From contig CBFFRP010000147.1 in NCBI GenBank assembly GCA_965644295.1, positions 62,001-126,000 of the forward strand: a stretch of DNA of 64,000 nucleotides, in the 5' to 3' direction. Origin of the DNA: Paraphysomonas bandaiensis. Its lineage: Eukaryota > Chrysophyceae. The notes beneath the pieces are model-generated. The model searched no databases and was not told the DNA's origin. It saw only the letters and a list, made by a program, of their open reading frames with translations. This document shows, piece after piece, positions 22,225-36,282 of the stretch (position 1 is its first letter; every line of letters begins with the position of its first letter). The translations under genes were made by a program, and so were the position numbers.

Positions 22225-22660
22225 ATACATAACTCACGAAGTCGTCGGTTCATTAGGGATGCGTATCCGGCTGTAGTCTATTATTAATACAATTAGTTTA
22301 CAATTATTACTTTCTGTCTCAATTACGATTATTGCAATTAACTGCAATTAATTAGTACTGAAATACACTAGCTGCCAATATAGCTACCTCAATTGTCATT
22401 TCATTCCAGAGTCGACGGTTCATGCGTAAAAACATAAGTAATACTCTTGCGCATATCAGTCATAACAATCTTGATTCTACTGAACAACCTTCCAATCCTA
22501 GTGGTTGTGGCACCCAAGTGCTTCATCAGCTGTAAATAGTTTGCTCATTAAGACGTGCTCGCTTAAGTTGCCTGCTACCATCAACCTAGCGTTTCGCTGC
22601 ATCATCATTCTGAACTAGACTCTCACTGTCATTATCTTCTTCATCCTCATAGAGCAAAAT
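22225..22660 (-). mobile_element. hAT transposase 3' relic, copy B
   Basis: On the minus strand this aligns over about 430 bp with 57600-58015. Shared sequence includes the stretch encoding EEDxxDSESLVQNDDAA and the C-terminal region MTDMRKS. It has many frameshifts and stops. The alignment runs past the coding end into AT-rich sequence, so it is the end of a transposon rather than a host gene copy. Confidence 0.75.
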
Positions 22661-23489
22661 TGTATTAATTTTAATGTTCCTTACTGCACGTCAACTCATC
22701 AACAATCAAACCAGAATGCATTGGAAGCATTGCAATCTCAAAGAACACTCGTGTGTTGACTTCTAGCACCAGCTTTCGCTCATATCGCCAATTATTTAAA
22801 TGAATTATTATGTATATTCTCCGATGGATATTATAGGTTTTTATTAATCTTCGATTTTATCTTGATAATTGAATTTTCGCAATAAAAATGCCGTTTTTTA
22901 TCAACTTTTCAGAATAAAAGGTGATGTTTTTATATCAATAAATTGACGCTAGCTGGAGTCACTTATATTTGCAGCTTTGATTTGATGTCCAATTTCAATC
23001 ATTGCAATTTCAATAATTGACTAGTTATTGGTACGCAGCTCTGCGGTTCATCAGTTATCATAGGCTACAATATTTCGAATATTCACACATACAATGACAA
23101 AATTTAGTCAACACACATCATTCAACAGAGCTAAGTGTCAATTTATATATAAAGTATACTCTAAAACAAATAGTTATAAAAAGATTTTACTTGTATATGT
23201 AAGAATACAAATATTATAAGTGGAAAAAATATGTACACTGCATAGAGGATCACGGCAAACTGAATATATGTACTGATTCTTTCGTTGCCCTTTTAATCTG
23301 GCCTTATTTGATTTTACTTAACCAAAAAGTATGATATCTTCACTGGCTCACTCAATATATTACCGGTGTAAAATAATGCATACTCTTTATCCTTAATATT
23401 ATACTATTCACATATCAGACATAGTAAAAACTTCAAACATTTTCTAAAACAATTTCTCTGTTCTCTACGTTCTAGTGACTTCAACTCTG
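22661..23489. other. AT-rich stretch with possible further hAT end
   Basis: No gene. Around 22960-23060 an ATTGAC-rich block ending in TACGCAGC-CTG resembles the terminal part of the hAT relic at 57960-58015, suggesting another very short fragment. Confidence 0.45.
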
Positions 23490-24090
23490 CTAATGCCCCC
23501 CAATCCCTGATGACAACGACGACAGTATACCAGCAGCATTAAATCCTTTGGCCTCCTGCGAACTAGGTGCACCATGCCTTGCAGCTGCGCTGTGTAATTT
23601 ATTCTGCTCATTTATGGCCGTTATGATGTGATTCAAATTCGTCTCCAGGACCATTCCGCCCATTATTATCTCGTCTATTATGTAGTGTACCTTATCAGAG
23701 TGGAATATGAGATCGAGCTCACACACGCTCTCAAAACATTGATCTAACGCCTCCACGAACACTTGTATCAGGTCTAGTATTCCTAGATCAGACTCTTGCT
23801 GATCTACAGCGAATATGAAGTACAGAGTTGCATAGTGACGGTATATTATCTTGGTGGTATCTCCCAACTCAGGTACACACCCTTCAAGATAGTTACAGAA
23901 TGATTCCGATCGTTGTGCTACTTGTTGAAATATTTTTCTAATAACAGCCTGTTGCTGATCTTCATCCATCTGATAATACACAGTGCAGTTAACGCCTAGC
24001 AGACACATACATAACTCATACCAGAGCCTGGTAGAACTTAACCAGTCTAGGCTTGCCGTGATTGTTCACTATCAAGATACCTTTAATCAT
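23490..24090 (-). CDS. AP3S: AP-3 complex sigma subunit
   Basis: Small subunit of the AP-3 adaptor complex, which sorts membrane cargo from endosome or trans-Golgi to lysosome- or vacuole-related organelles. Two exons, 24090-24022 and 23969-23490, 183 residues. Exon 1 encodes MIKGILIVNNHGKPRLVKFY, the longin-fold first strand typical of sigma subunits. Exon 2 has FCNYLEGCVPELGDTTKII, YRHYATLYFIFAVD, ESDLGILDLIQVFVEALD, FESVCELDLIFH, and DEIIMGGMVLETNLN. The YRHYATLYF, SELGILDLIQVFVE and GGMVLETN blocks are closer to AP-3 sigma than to AP-1 or AP-2 sigma. Length is right. The start is fixed by homology and intron phase (0); the in-frame MCLLGVNC upstream of exon 2 is intron sequence. Confidence 0.96.
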
Positions 24091-24640
24091 TACTTCAGAG
24101 TGATCGAGTTACTACTCTCGTTCAACTACTAAGTGTGTCTCACAGACCAGCAGAGCACCACTTAATGCCTGCTCTCCCACTGCTACATACATACATACGT
24201 ACATATACATCCATGCATATACTGTATGTACACTGTACACCTGAGCCTACAGCAGAGTACACTGGGCTCTTAATACAGTGTGAATACAGCCAATAATACA
24301 GTCGTCAGAACTTGATTTGGATCTATGGAACTCTCTGTAGGGCTGTGTATACCTATAGAAGCCTGTCAGAATCCTCTGCAACTCTACGTATATGTCCATA
24401 CATAATTGCAGCAGAGTTGTGTATACCACTCTAGCACTGTGTGCCGAGGCAGACCTACACCTACATGCATCGATATACGTACATATACATCCATATACAT
24501 CCATATACATCCATATACATACATATACAGTGCATAGGTATGATAGCTGCAGTCTTCTGCCTCATATATATGCACAGCACTGATAGGAGATACACTCTAC
24601 ACCCCACTCTCCTGCTGCAGCTCAAAACACTTCAATCCCC
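24091..24640. other. Divergent spacer between AP-3 sigma and the OSCA gene
   Basis: Contains CATA/GTACATA runs near 24183-24215, about 100 bp upstream of the AP-3 sigma start, and a 10-bp minisatellite 110-160 bp upstream of the OSCA start. No gene seen. Confidence 0.5.
24481..24530. repeat. 10-bp minisatellite (CCATATACAT)n
   Basis: About five head-to-tail copies of a CCATATACAT unit, the outer ones with single changes, in the 5' flank of the OSCA gene. Confidence 0.85.
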
Positions 24641-28494
<3,854 letters not shown>

Positions 28495-29195
28495 ACGATG
28501 GCTTGTGTTTCACGTGAACTTATGTGTGAGTCGACTGTGTGTTTTGATAACAACCTTAGTTATTGAGGCTCGATGTAGTCATTCTTGATCTAGTAGTTTC
28601 TTAACCTGTTTATGACTGACATAATGAGTAAATAATTGCGACGGAAAGAAAGCAGGAGTGATGACATTTTCATGTTTATCACGGTTGCAGATACTTGAAG
28701 AAAAACGCGTATAATGACATAGGAATAGGCAGAACCAATGAAACAATGTTTCATGACAAGCAGGGGACGATAACAATATATAAAAAATATGTTGTAATAT
28801 ATTGACGAGCGTTTGACTACCATCTAGCATAAGTTGACAATGGAGAAGTAAGAAGTAATCAATACGAGGTTGAGAGGGCCAAATGCTGCAGCGTACACAA
28901 TAGCGATAATTGAAGCTGATTTACTTTCGGAAACTCCACCTGAGAGTTTTTTGTATTGTTTTCTTAAAGTTATTGAACTACTAGACACTGTGAAATTTGC
29001 TGAGCAGCAATGAAGACATTATTCAGGATAATCGTTCATTATTTACTCTTACTATGTGAATGCTACTTGTTTGATAAGATAGATACCGTATTCTTCCACA
29101 ATATTCAACATTCCGTACTTAAATACGTAAAACGTCCGACATAACGATAACACAGATAACCACAATAACATGCGAGTAATTAATACCTTGCTTGG
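28495..29195. other. Convergent 3' spacer
   Basis: AT-rich sequence between the ends of the OSCA and PP1 genes. The overlapping minus-strand frames near 28579-28830 show no domain. Nothing else seen. Confidence 0.6.
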
Positions 29196-30150
29196 TTATC
29201 TATGTGATGCCGGGCGGATGATCTTGAAGGAACACACTAAATCAGTTTTCACAATCATCATAGCGCCAGCGTTGTCAAACTCCCCACAGTAATTAGGTGC
29301 AGAAAATATAGTAACGAGCTGACGGTCAGCCTGAAACTCGTACCCATCTTCCACAACTTGATGAGCTCGACATATTAAATCAAGATTATGTCTTCCAAGA
29401 AAATCCGCGATAACATCATGGCCAAATGTATAAGAAACCCCCCTGCCAGCCACTTAACAATCAAAAATATCACGAAAATAGCCATATCACTAACCTGGCG
29501 TTATATCCCCATCCCATAACACTAGGATCAGGATCTGCCCACAGCAAGTCGCAGAGTAGGCCTTCATCTGGCACATCAGTTGGACGCGGGATATCAAATA
29601 TTTGACTCAAGTGGTCTAAGTCTGGTGAAAGACCACCATGCATGCATAAAATTTTATCTTCGACAACAGCCGCAATAGGCATACAGTTAAAAGCATCCGC
29701 AAATACTCTCCAAAGCTTAACAGAATATCGCCTTTTACACTCATCATAAAATCCATATATTCTATTGAGTGAAGCGCACTCATGATTCCCACGCAATAGA
29801 AAGAAAGACTCCGGATACTTTATTTTATAACACATTACAAGAGTAATGACCTCAATGCTCTGTTTGGCACGATCCACATAATCACCTAAGAACAAATAAT
29901 TTGAATCTGGAGGAAATCCGCCAATTTCAAAGAGACGAAGCAGGTCTGAATACTGTCCGTGTGTGTCTCCGCATATGTTAACAGGTGCATTGACCTCTAG
30001 TAGCATCGGCTGTAATAGGAATATATCTCTGGCTGCACGGACTATCTTAGTAATGACATCTTCAGGTAATGAGACCTCTGTTCCCGGCAGATCATCGATC
30101 ACAGACAACAGCTGCGTGATAGCCGCATCAATATCTACGCTGTGCGACAT
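29196..30150 (-). CDS. Serine/threonine protein phosphatase PP1 catalytic subunit
   Basis: Metal-dependent phosphatase of the PPP family. Two exons, 30150-29495 and 29442-29196, 300 residues, slightly shorter than typical PP1. All PPP signatures are present: GDTHGQY (usually GDIHGQ), [10 protein letters not shown] (usually VDRGKQS), [41 protein letters not shown], and [16 protein letters not shown]. The metal-binding D, H, N and H residues are all kept. PP1, rather than PP2A, is indicated by [20 protein letters not shown] and the retained [10 protein letters not shown] region. The start at MSHSVDID was chosen because it aligns with PP1 N-termini; the frame stays open upstream to 30264. The Gly-to-Ala change next to the metal site is mildly unusual. 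Confidence 0.94.
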
Positions 30151-30445
30151 CACGGGGTGGGATAGGCTCCTTCTAGCAGGAGAAGATGAGATTAATGACT
30201 GGCTATTAGAGGGGAGTGAAGTATGACTGTGATGTGTGATGAGGAGGTGGGTATATACATACAATTCATGTGTGTCAGTTTATACATACATATACACTAC
30301 TGCTGTACATACACACCTACAGTACGTACAAATTATTATGCTGCACTTGCATATGTATATACACGTATACATACATACTATACCCTGGTCGTAGTAACTG
30401 CTATATACGATGGAATACTGTGTACTTGAATACGTATGATGTTTG

Positions 30446-30476
<31 letters not shown>

Positions 30477-30528
30477 GTATGTATACTCGGTGTGTGTATG
30501 GTATGATACCACTATCTGTATCTCACGT
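30151..30528. other. Divergent spacer between PP1 and amidase
   Basis: Rich in CATA/TACA and TATG runs on both sides of the spacer. Includes a short perfect TATG array (30444-30483). No gene. Confidence 0.55.
30444..30483. repeat. (TATG)n microsatellite
   Basis: About nine TATG units with one TAAG interruption near the end, 175 bp before the predicted amidase start and 290 bp before that of PP1. Confidence 0.9.
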
Positions 30529-30673
30529 ATCAGCATCCTTCGTATATTTTTGTTCCTAGATGCCTCTAATATTGAGACAACAATTATCTGTATTCCAGCC
30601 GTAGTTGTATATCAGTAATATAGAGTATATTTGATTCAATTTATTCCCGAAAACTAAGATGCTGACTGCCGAT
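30529..30673 (-). mobile_element. 150-bp MITE, copy 2 (overlaps amidase start)
   Basis: Reverse-orientation copy of the element at 6183-6330. It begins TATCAGCATCCTTCGTATAT and ends AAGATGCTGACTGCCGAT. The terminal sequence supplies the ATG at 30659 and the next four codons of the amidase frame. Confidence 0.78.
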
Positions 30674-33456
30674 TCGCAGTGTGTAGGTGGGTATGTGGTA
30701 TCATATATAGTCCTTCTCACCATATCAAACCACACATTCGACCCGATGCTATTTCCCGGCACATCATTCCCTGTATGGGTCTGTATCTCAGCGCTATCGT
30801 TACTCGTAGTCTGCGTATGGTCCTTTTATCGTGTCATGGTATCAAACAGACGATCTCGTATACTGAGAGAGCGCATGAGGAATAAGAGGAAAGAGAGAGA
30901 CGAGAAGACTCATTCCTCTCTCTCTGAGCCCTCTGTGGATCCCCCTGTAATGATTGATGCCGTTCAGCTTATAGAGGAGTTGACTGCAGGCACACGTACA
31001 TACTCATCTGTTATGCTCAGCTGCATACGACGCTCTCATGATATCGGGAAGCTTAAGTTAAACGCAGTAACAGAAGAGCTATATGATGAGGGATATGAAT
31101 GTGCTAAAAGTCTTGATGCATTGCGTAGAAGTCGCACGAAATGGGCGGTTGTTGCTGACAAACCACTGCTCGGTGTTCCGATTTCAATCAAGGACTGCTT
31201 CGCCCAACGAGGCACAGACTGTACACTAGGTATAGCGGCACGATGTTTCATGCACCACGAGGAGGATGGATTACTTGTGAAGCTACTGAGAGATGCAGGC
31301 GCAATCCCATTCGTCAGGTGGATAACTGTTTATGACAACTTGTTATACGGCTCTTTCTAATATGTGATCTTATTCTTATCTATCCGCTGCTAGGTCAAAT
31401 GTTCCTCAGCTATTAATGATGCCAGAAAGCGACAACTGTGTTTGGGGAGCTAGCAATAATCCTTACGACGTATTTCGCACAACTGGGGGATCATCGGGAG
31501 GAGAAGGTGCATTAATAGCGTCTGGGTGTTCAGCGATGGGACTTGGATCTGATATTGGTAAGGCGATTACTATTATATATGCCTATTTGGGTAGCTGTAT
31601 TCGTTCCATCCAGCACATCATACCAATATAATCACGGTTTAATATATAGGGGGCTCCATACGCATACCCGCACACTATTGTGGAATTGTCGGTTTCAAAC
31701 CCACTCCAGCTCTATTAACGAAGAATGGTGCGGCTTCCAATAGGTTTCGTAACCGAAATGGACAGATTGCGGTGGTGCCTACGGCTGGACCTATGGCGAG
31801 GAGCGTGCGAGATTGTGCGGCAATGATGTCCGTTCTGTGTTCGGCAGAAGCTAGGTGGGAGGGCAGCGTATCTGTTTGACCTTGTAATAATTGTGTTGCA
31901 GGAAAGAAGACATGACAGTCCCTCCTGTGCTGTGGCGCTCTGATGTAGTGGAGAATGGGCGGCCAATGTGGTCTGTTTCTCCCACAGAAACGATTGCTGA
32001 ACCACAGTGTCTCAAAATTGCCGTTATGACTACAGATCACTGGTGTGTACTGCAGACTGCCATTCACTTTTCATGCCACAGTTTTCCTTGCACCTATATT
32101 TATAATTTATCTGAATAGGTTTGAGCCGGTACCAGCGTGCAAGCGAGCTGTTGATGTTGCAGTCGAAGCACTCAGATCTATGGTACGCGTAGTGCATATA
32201 TAGATGCCTATGAATCCATTGCTAATGTATTTATTTTTGATAGGGCCATACCGTTGTTTCATTTGAGCCCCCCTGTGACGGATGGAAAGTTGTGTCAACA
32301 TACATTAAACTAATGAGCGCTGATGGCAACTGGTAGGTGACGTGCATGTATATAGCTATTTTTTCGTTGAACACCTACATACTCTAACATTGATTTCATA
32401 TACAGGTACTCGTTTATTCGGTAGGCCACGTGAAAGCTGTGCGCATGCTGTAACCATATATGTTTTGCAGAGCTTTGGAGGGTGAAGAGCTTAGTGACTC
32501 CTATCGCAAGCTACAGATATTCACTGAAATCCCTAATTTCTTGCGCCCCATGATCATTAGCGCGCTTAATATGATGGGAGAGTCTCGTAAGGCCATGCTT
32601 TTAGAGATTACAAAGTCAGGTTTGTTCAGTGCGTACTGGGAAACCACGCGTGTTGATTATTATATCAATTTTCTCAGGTGGTTTGGATGTAAGAGAGTAT
32701 TGGGAAGCCGTGGCAGACATGAAAGAAATTCAAGAGGTATTGTAGCTTTATATATCGTGGGTACGTTGATGATAATTCATTTTAGGCTTATGGCAAGGCT
32801 TTCAAGGCCAACGAATACGATGCAATGATTCTTCCCGCTCTTGGCATTACAGCTCCTCCCCATGGAATGGCGAGTTGTGACATGTAGTGCAAATATAATC
32901 TCATGTCCATGTTTTATTTGACAGGCAGCAGAGCTTTTGAGCGCACTGAGCTACACTTTTCTTGGAAATTTGTTGCACTGGCCTGGGGGTGTCGTTCCTG
33001 TTACTACGGTACTACATAGTATACTGTACTATGCATATACTGTCATGGGATACATTGATACGTTAGGTTGCATGTTGCACTTGTGTGTGGTAGCTATATT
33101 ACAGTGTTTGGCTATATTTAGGTAGAAGACTCTGAGGACACATATGATATGAATTCTCTTCCCGTAAATCAGCGTGATTCTATCAGTAAGGTAGGTACTG
33201 TTTCATTAACTCTGCTGATGATTTTGATATGTGGCATACGCAGCTAACTGCGACTGCAACTAAGGGATCCGTCGGATTGCCTGTTGGGGTTCAGGTGGGC
33301 TGGTTTCTTTGATATATGGTATAACTATTGTACTTACGACACGGAAACTTTCATTAGGTCATGACTCCAATGTGGGAAGATGAAAACTGTCTGTTCGTGA
33401 TGGCGGAGATTGAGAGGGCTGTTGAGTTCAACACTCTGCCACCCGACTGTGACTAG
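30659..33456 (+). CDS. FAAH-like amidase-signature serine hydrolase
   Basis: Amide or ester hydrolase of the amidase-signature family, most like membrane-anchored fatty-acid amide hydrolase. There are 14 exons: 30659-31317, 31394-31557, 31650-31854, 31902-32042, 32119-32182, 32244-32332, 32406-32420, 32471-32619, 32678-32736, 32786-32873, 32929-33008, 33122-33190, 33244-33294 and 33358-33456, giving 643 residues. The Ser-cisSer-Lys triad is K178 (VPISIKDC), S253 (TTGGSSGGEG) and S277 (GGSIRIPA). The spacings of 75 and 24 equal those of mammalian FAAH (K142, S217, S241). A transmembrane segment (VWVCISALSLLVVCVWSF) precedes a basic stretch, as in FAAH. Exon 7 is only 15 bp. The first ATG lies in a MITE; the next (codon 30, 30746) gives a form that starts just before the membrane helix and may be the original start. 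Confidence 0.9.
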
Positions 33457-34284
33457 AGTGGCCGTTAAGTAAACGATCGTCATTGTAGGACTTATTTTGA
33501 AGCACACTGCCTGTGTGGAATGCAGATAGTGTATGAATTGTGATATTGTCGCTGAAATTTTGTCTACGAGCGGCGCTAATATTTGAAATAAAATAATTGA
33601 TACAACTTTCTCACGCTATAACACATGAGATTATGTATACTACCCTTTGGGTATGCAGTTGTATCAGACAGCAGCAGTTACGGAGTAATGCGATCGAATA
33701 TATTGGTGCTGTAGTGAAGTGCTAATCTGTTAAGGACTAGCCTCCATAAGCAACGCCTATATCACATGTATGCATCATGCATCATCCAGCCATATTTACC
33801 AGGGATCTTAGGGGGCCATGCTGCCCCTCACTTAACAAAGGTGTCCGTTTCATTATATCGGACACCAGCGGACGGTGCACGGTACATTCAAAATTCTAGC
33901 TTATCCTGATGCTTTGCAGGTACCAAATTCATTAACATCAAATGATATTCAGTTGGCGGAACTGCTGTGGTGTGGCTATGTGCTGTGCGTTGCCGTGTTG
34001 CCTACAAGGTTCATATATCTATATTTTCCTGGGGTACTCTCCTGAATCACAAGTAGATAATAAAAAACAATGGGGATAAGTTTATAAAATTATTTATAAT
34101 TTTATAATGCCATGTACATTTCCCACCACTATTTAGCTAGATTTTATTCGAACAGTTGTATTTCAGTGGCTAACAATCAAGTAAACACTTTACTTGCACT
34201 CATGTTGAATAGTATATTCTATTCACGTTGTAATAGATATAGATCAACATAATTCATTCCATACTGTTTTCGTTAGCAAGAAAA
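33457..34284. other. Convergent 3' spacer
   Basis: Gene-free sequence between the amidase and phosphodiesterase 3' ends. No repeat or element recognised. Confidence 0.6.
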
Positions 34285-35265
34285 CTATAATGCAGATTCA
34301 CATGATGCATATATATCTTCAAATCGTTTCTGGTTGTCGGCAGCGCATTGACATCTGTGTGATAAATTAGGAAACAGCACCGATACTGCAGCCCAGAGGG
34401 GAATCACAACATGTTTGATAAATGAGGCCTGGGATTTCGACATAGTAGCTCGGTCTTCCATTCCTGTCATATACGATGTAACAGGAAGACCTGCCCCCTT
34501 TTCATCGTGAACCTGTTTTGTAAACTCGGCACAAATCCGATTTCCCCATTGAGTAGACAATTGCTCGCCCATGACCTGTCCACCTAGATCAGCTGCATGC
34601 ATGAGATTGCCTAACAGTCGCTGCCGACTGTCATTATGAGACAAAAAATAATCGCTCAAAGAATCACTGAAATTACGATCAGTGTTGCCAGTCTCAGTAG
34701 TTTCAATAACTTTCTGAGGCCATGACTCTAAGTCTGCAACATGCTGAACATGTAATGCGGCATCAGTAGCGATAATTGCTCGAGTAATGGCAAGTCGCAG
34801 AGCTTTCTGTTCGTCGACAGGTAAGTGTTCAAAAATATTATTCTTGTCAAGTAAGCAGTGAAATGTGGAGGCATGGTGTCGTTCCAGCACAGAGTCATCA
34901 CCGTGTGAGAGGGCCAACTCAGACCGCATTGCAACTTCAAAATCATTATTATGTCCAGGATGATCCACATCATGACAGTAAGCTGCAAGTAAAAACACGA
35001 GTTTGTCTTGTATTGTAAAGCACTTGTCAGCACCACTTCTGAGTATCTGATAGGCGACCTGCATAACTGACCACCCGTGCTTGAAGTTATGGAATGAGTT
35101 GTCTCTGTAGAGCTCTCTGACACTGCACATGAAGACTCTGAGCATGTTTGGGTCGATTGAGAACTCTCTGATGAGATCGTATGTGTGTAGCATCTCTTCA
35201 GTGTATCTGTAGAGTGTATCATCATCTGTAGTGAAGGGATCGATATCCCAACTATCCACACTCAT
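34285..35265 (-). CDS. 3',5'-cyclic-nucleotide phosphodiesterase (class I PDE)
   Basis: Hydrolyses cAMP and/or cGMP. Single exon, 326 residues, consisting of little more than the catalytic domain. Metal-binding HD-domain motifs are in order: HNFKHGW (H59, H63), HDVDHPGHNN (H98-D99, H102) and MHAADLGGQ in the C-terminal half, all matching the class I PDE signature (HDxDHxGxNN, HxADL). The start codon gives an immediate lead into the domain. No GAF, PAS or membrane segment is present, so regulation must come from elsewhere. Nucleotide preference cannot be read from the sequence. A MITE copy lies 185-333 bp upstream. It may work against the AGC kinase encoded at 14588, an inference from pathway logic only. 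Confidence 0.93.
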   Translation of the reverse strand: MSVDSWDIDPFTTDDDTLYRYTEEMLHTYDLIREFSIDPNMLRVFMCSVRELYRDNSFHNFKHGWSVMQVAYQILRSGADKCFTIQDKLVFLLAAYCHDVDHPGHNNDFEVAMRSELALSHGDDSVLERHHASTFHCLLDKNNIFEHLPVDEQKALRLAITRAIIATDAALHVQHVADLESWPQKVIETTETGNTDRNFSDSLSDYFLSHNDSRQRLLGNLMHAADLGGQVMGEQLSTQWGNRICAEFTKQVHDEKGAGLPVTSYMTGMEDRATMSKSQASFIKHVVIPLWAAVSVLFPNLSHRCQCAADNQKRFEDIYASCESAL

Positions 35266-36282
35266 ATCAGCAATCTATCACGGGTATGTTGATGATGTAG
35301 CTTTAGATGATACTCATCGCATCATATAGTCGTATATGTGCACTGCAATGCAACTGTGTGTTACGTCGATTGAACTACTAGCACCCGTACCGCCAAGTGT
35401 TCCCTCAAGATCCGGCCCATCGGCGATACTTCCAGACTCCGTGACATACGTATTGCAGAGTCTGCATCTTATTTTTCGGAAATAGATTGATGCAAATATA
35501 CTCTATATAACTGCAGTACAACTACGGCTAGAATACAGAGAATTGTTGTCTCAATATTTGAGGCATCTTTGAACAAAAATATTCAAAGGATGCCGATATG
35601 TCCTCAGCCCAGAAAAACGAGAAAAACGGTAAGAGGTATGCGGTTTACCCCAATAATGGAGCTCTAACTGTGCTGTGTGCAAGAGACACATTGAAAGATA
35701 GCAACAATTACAAGACAATATAGACATAAGACAGCTATATAACAACCATTTAAAGGTAATATCTACATTAGATATGCTATTGTACATTCAGTATACAGTG
35801 TATGAGAATAGAAAATCAGTTGATATGTTGATGTCATGCACTCGTACTGTGTCGACATGTACATATATAGCACGTACGTACATACAGGCTTACTTAAACG
35901 CCTAGATATGTTTTAGTGGGAAAAGTGGTATACTAGCTTCTAGTAAAGGAAGGTCTACATGCATTTGATGGTTTACTGTTTATTTCTAATAATATGAGGA
36001 CTTCAACTCTGCATGGACACCATAGCACCAAGCATAATGGCAATAAGTTCCATATCAGCTTGTATTAACATTTAGTCTAATCACTAGGTACCTTCTGTCG
36101 TTAGTATATTTTCTTCCATCTTATTAAGAAGCAACCGCGCAGTAAACGTATCGACCTTAAATTATCTATATTCTATGCATTTGAAGCATTAATTACTCAA
36201 CACTTTAAACAATAACCTGTGTACATATGCATCTAACCACGTCATGATAATAACATAGCCACAGATTATACAAATCGAGGTA
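35266..36282. other. Spacer with one MITE
   Basis: Upstream of the phosphodiesterase and downstream of the carboxypeptidase. It contains the MITE at 35450-35598 and otherwise AT-rich sequence with no supported gene. Confidence 0.6.
35450..35598 (+). mobile_element. 150-bp MITE, copy 3 (upstream of PDE)
   Basis: Same orientation and blocks as copy 1: GCATCTTATTTTTCGG, AAATATACTCTATATA, CAACTACGGCT, AAAGGATGCCGATA. The left end is more diverged (TATTGCAGAG). Confidence 0.78.

Noticed and set aside
20195-23489. Hidden multi-exon gene in the gene-poor stretch
   Set aside because: Scanning both strands gave only short featureless frames and one hAT relic.
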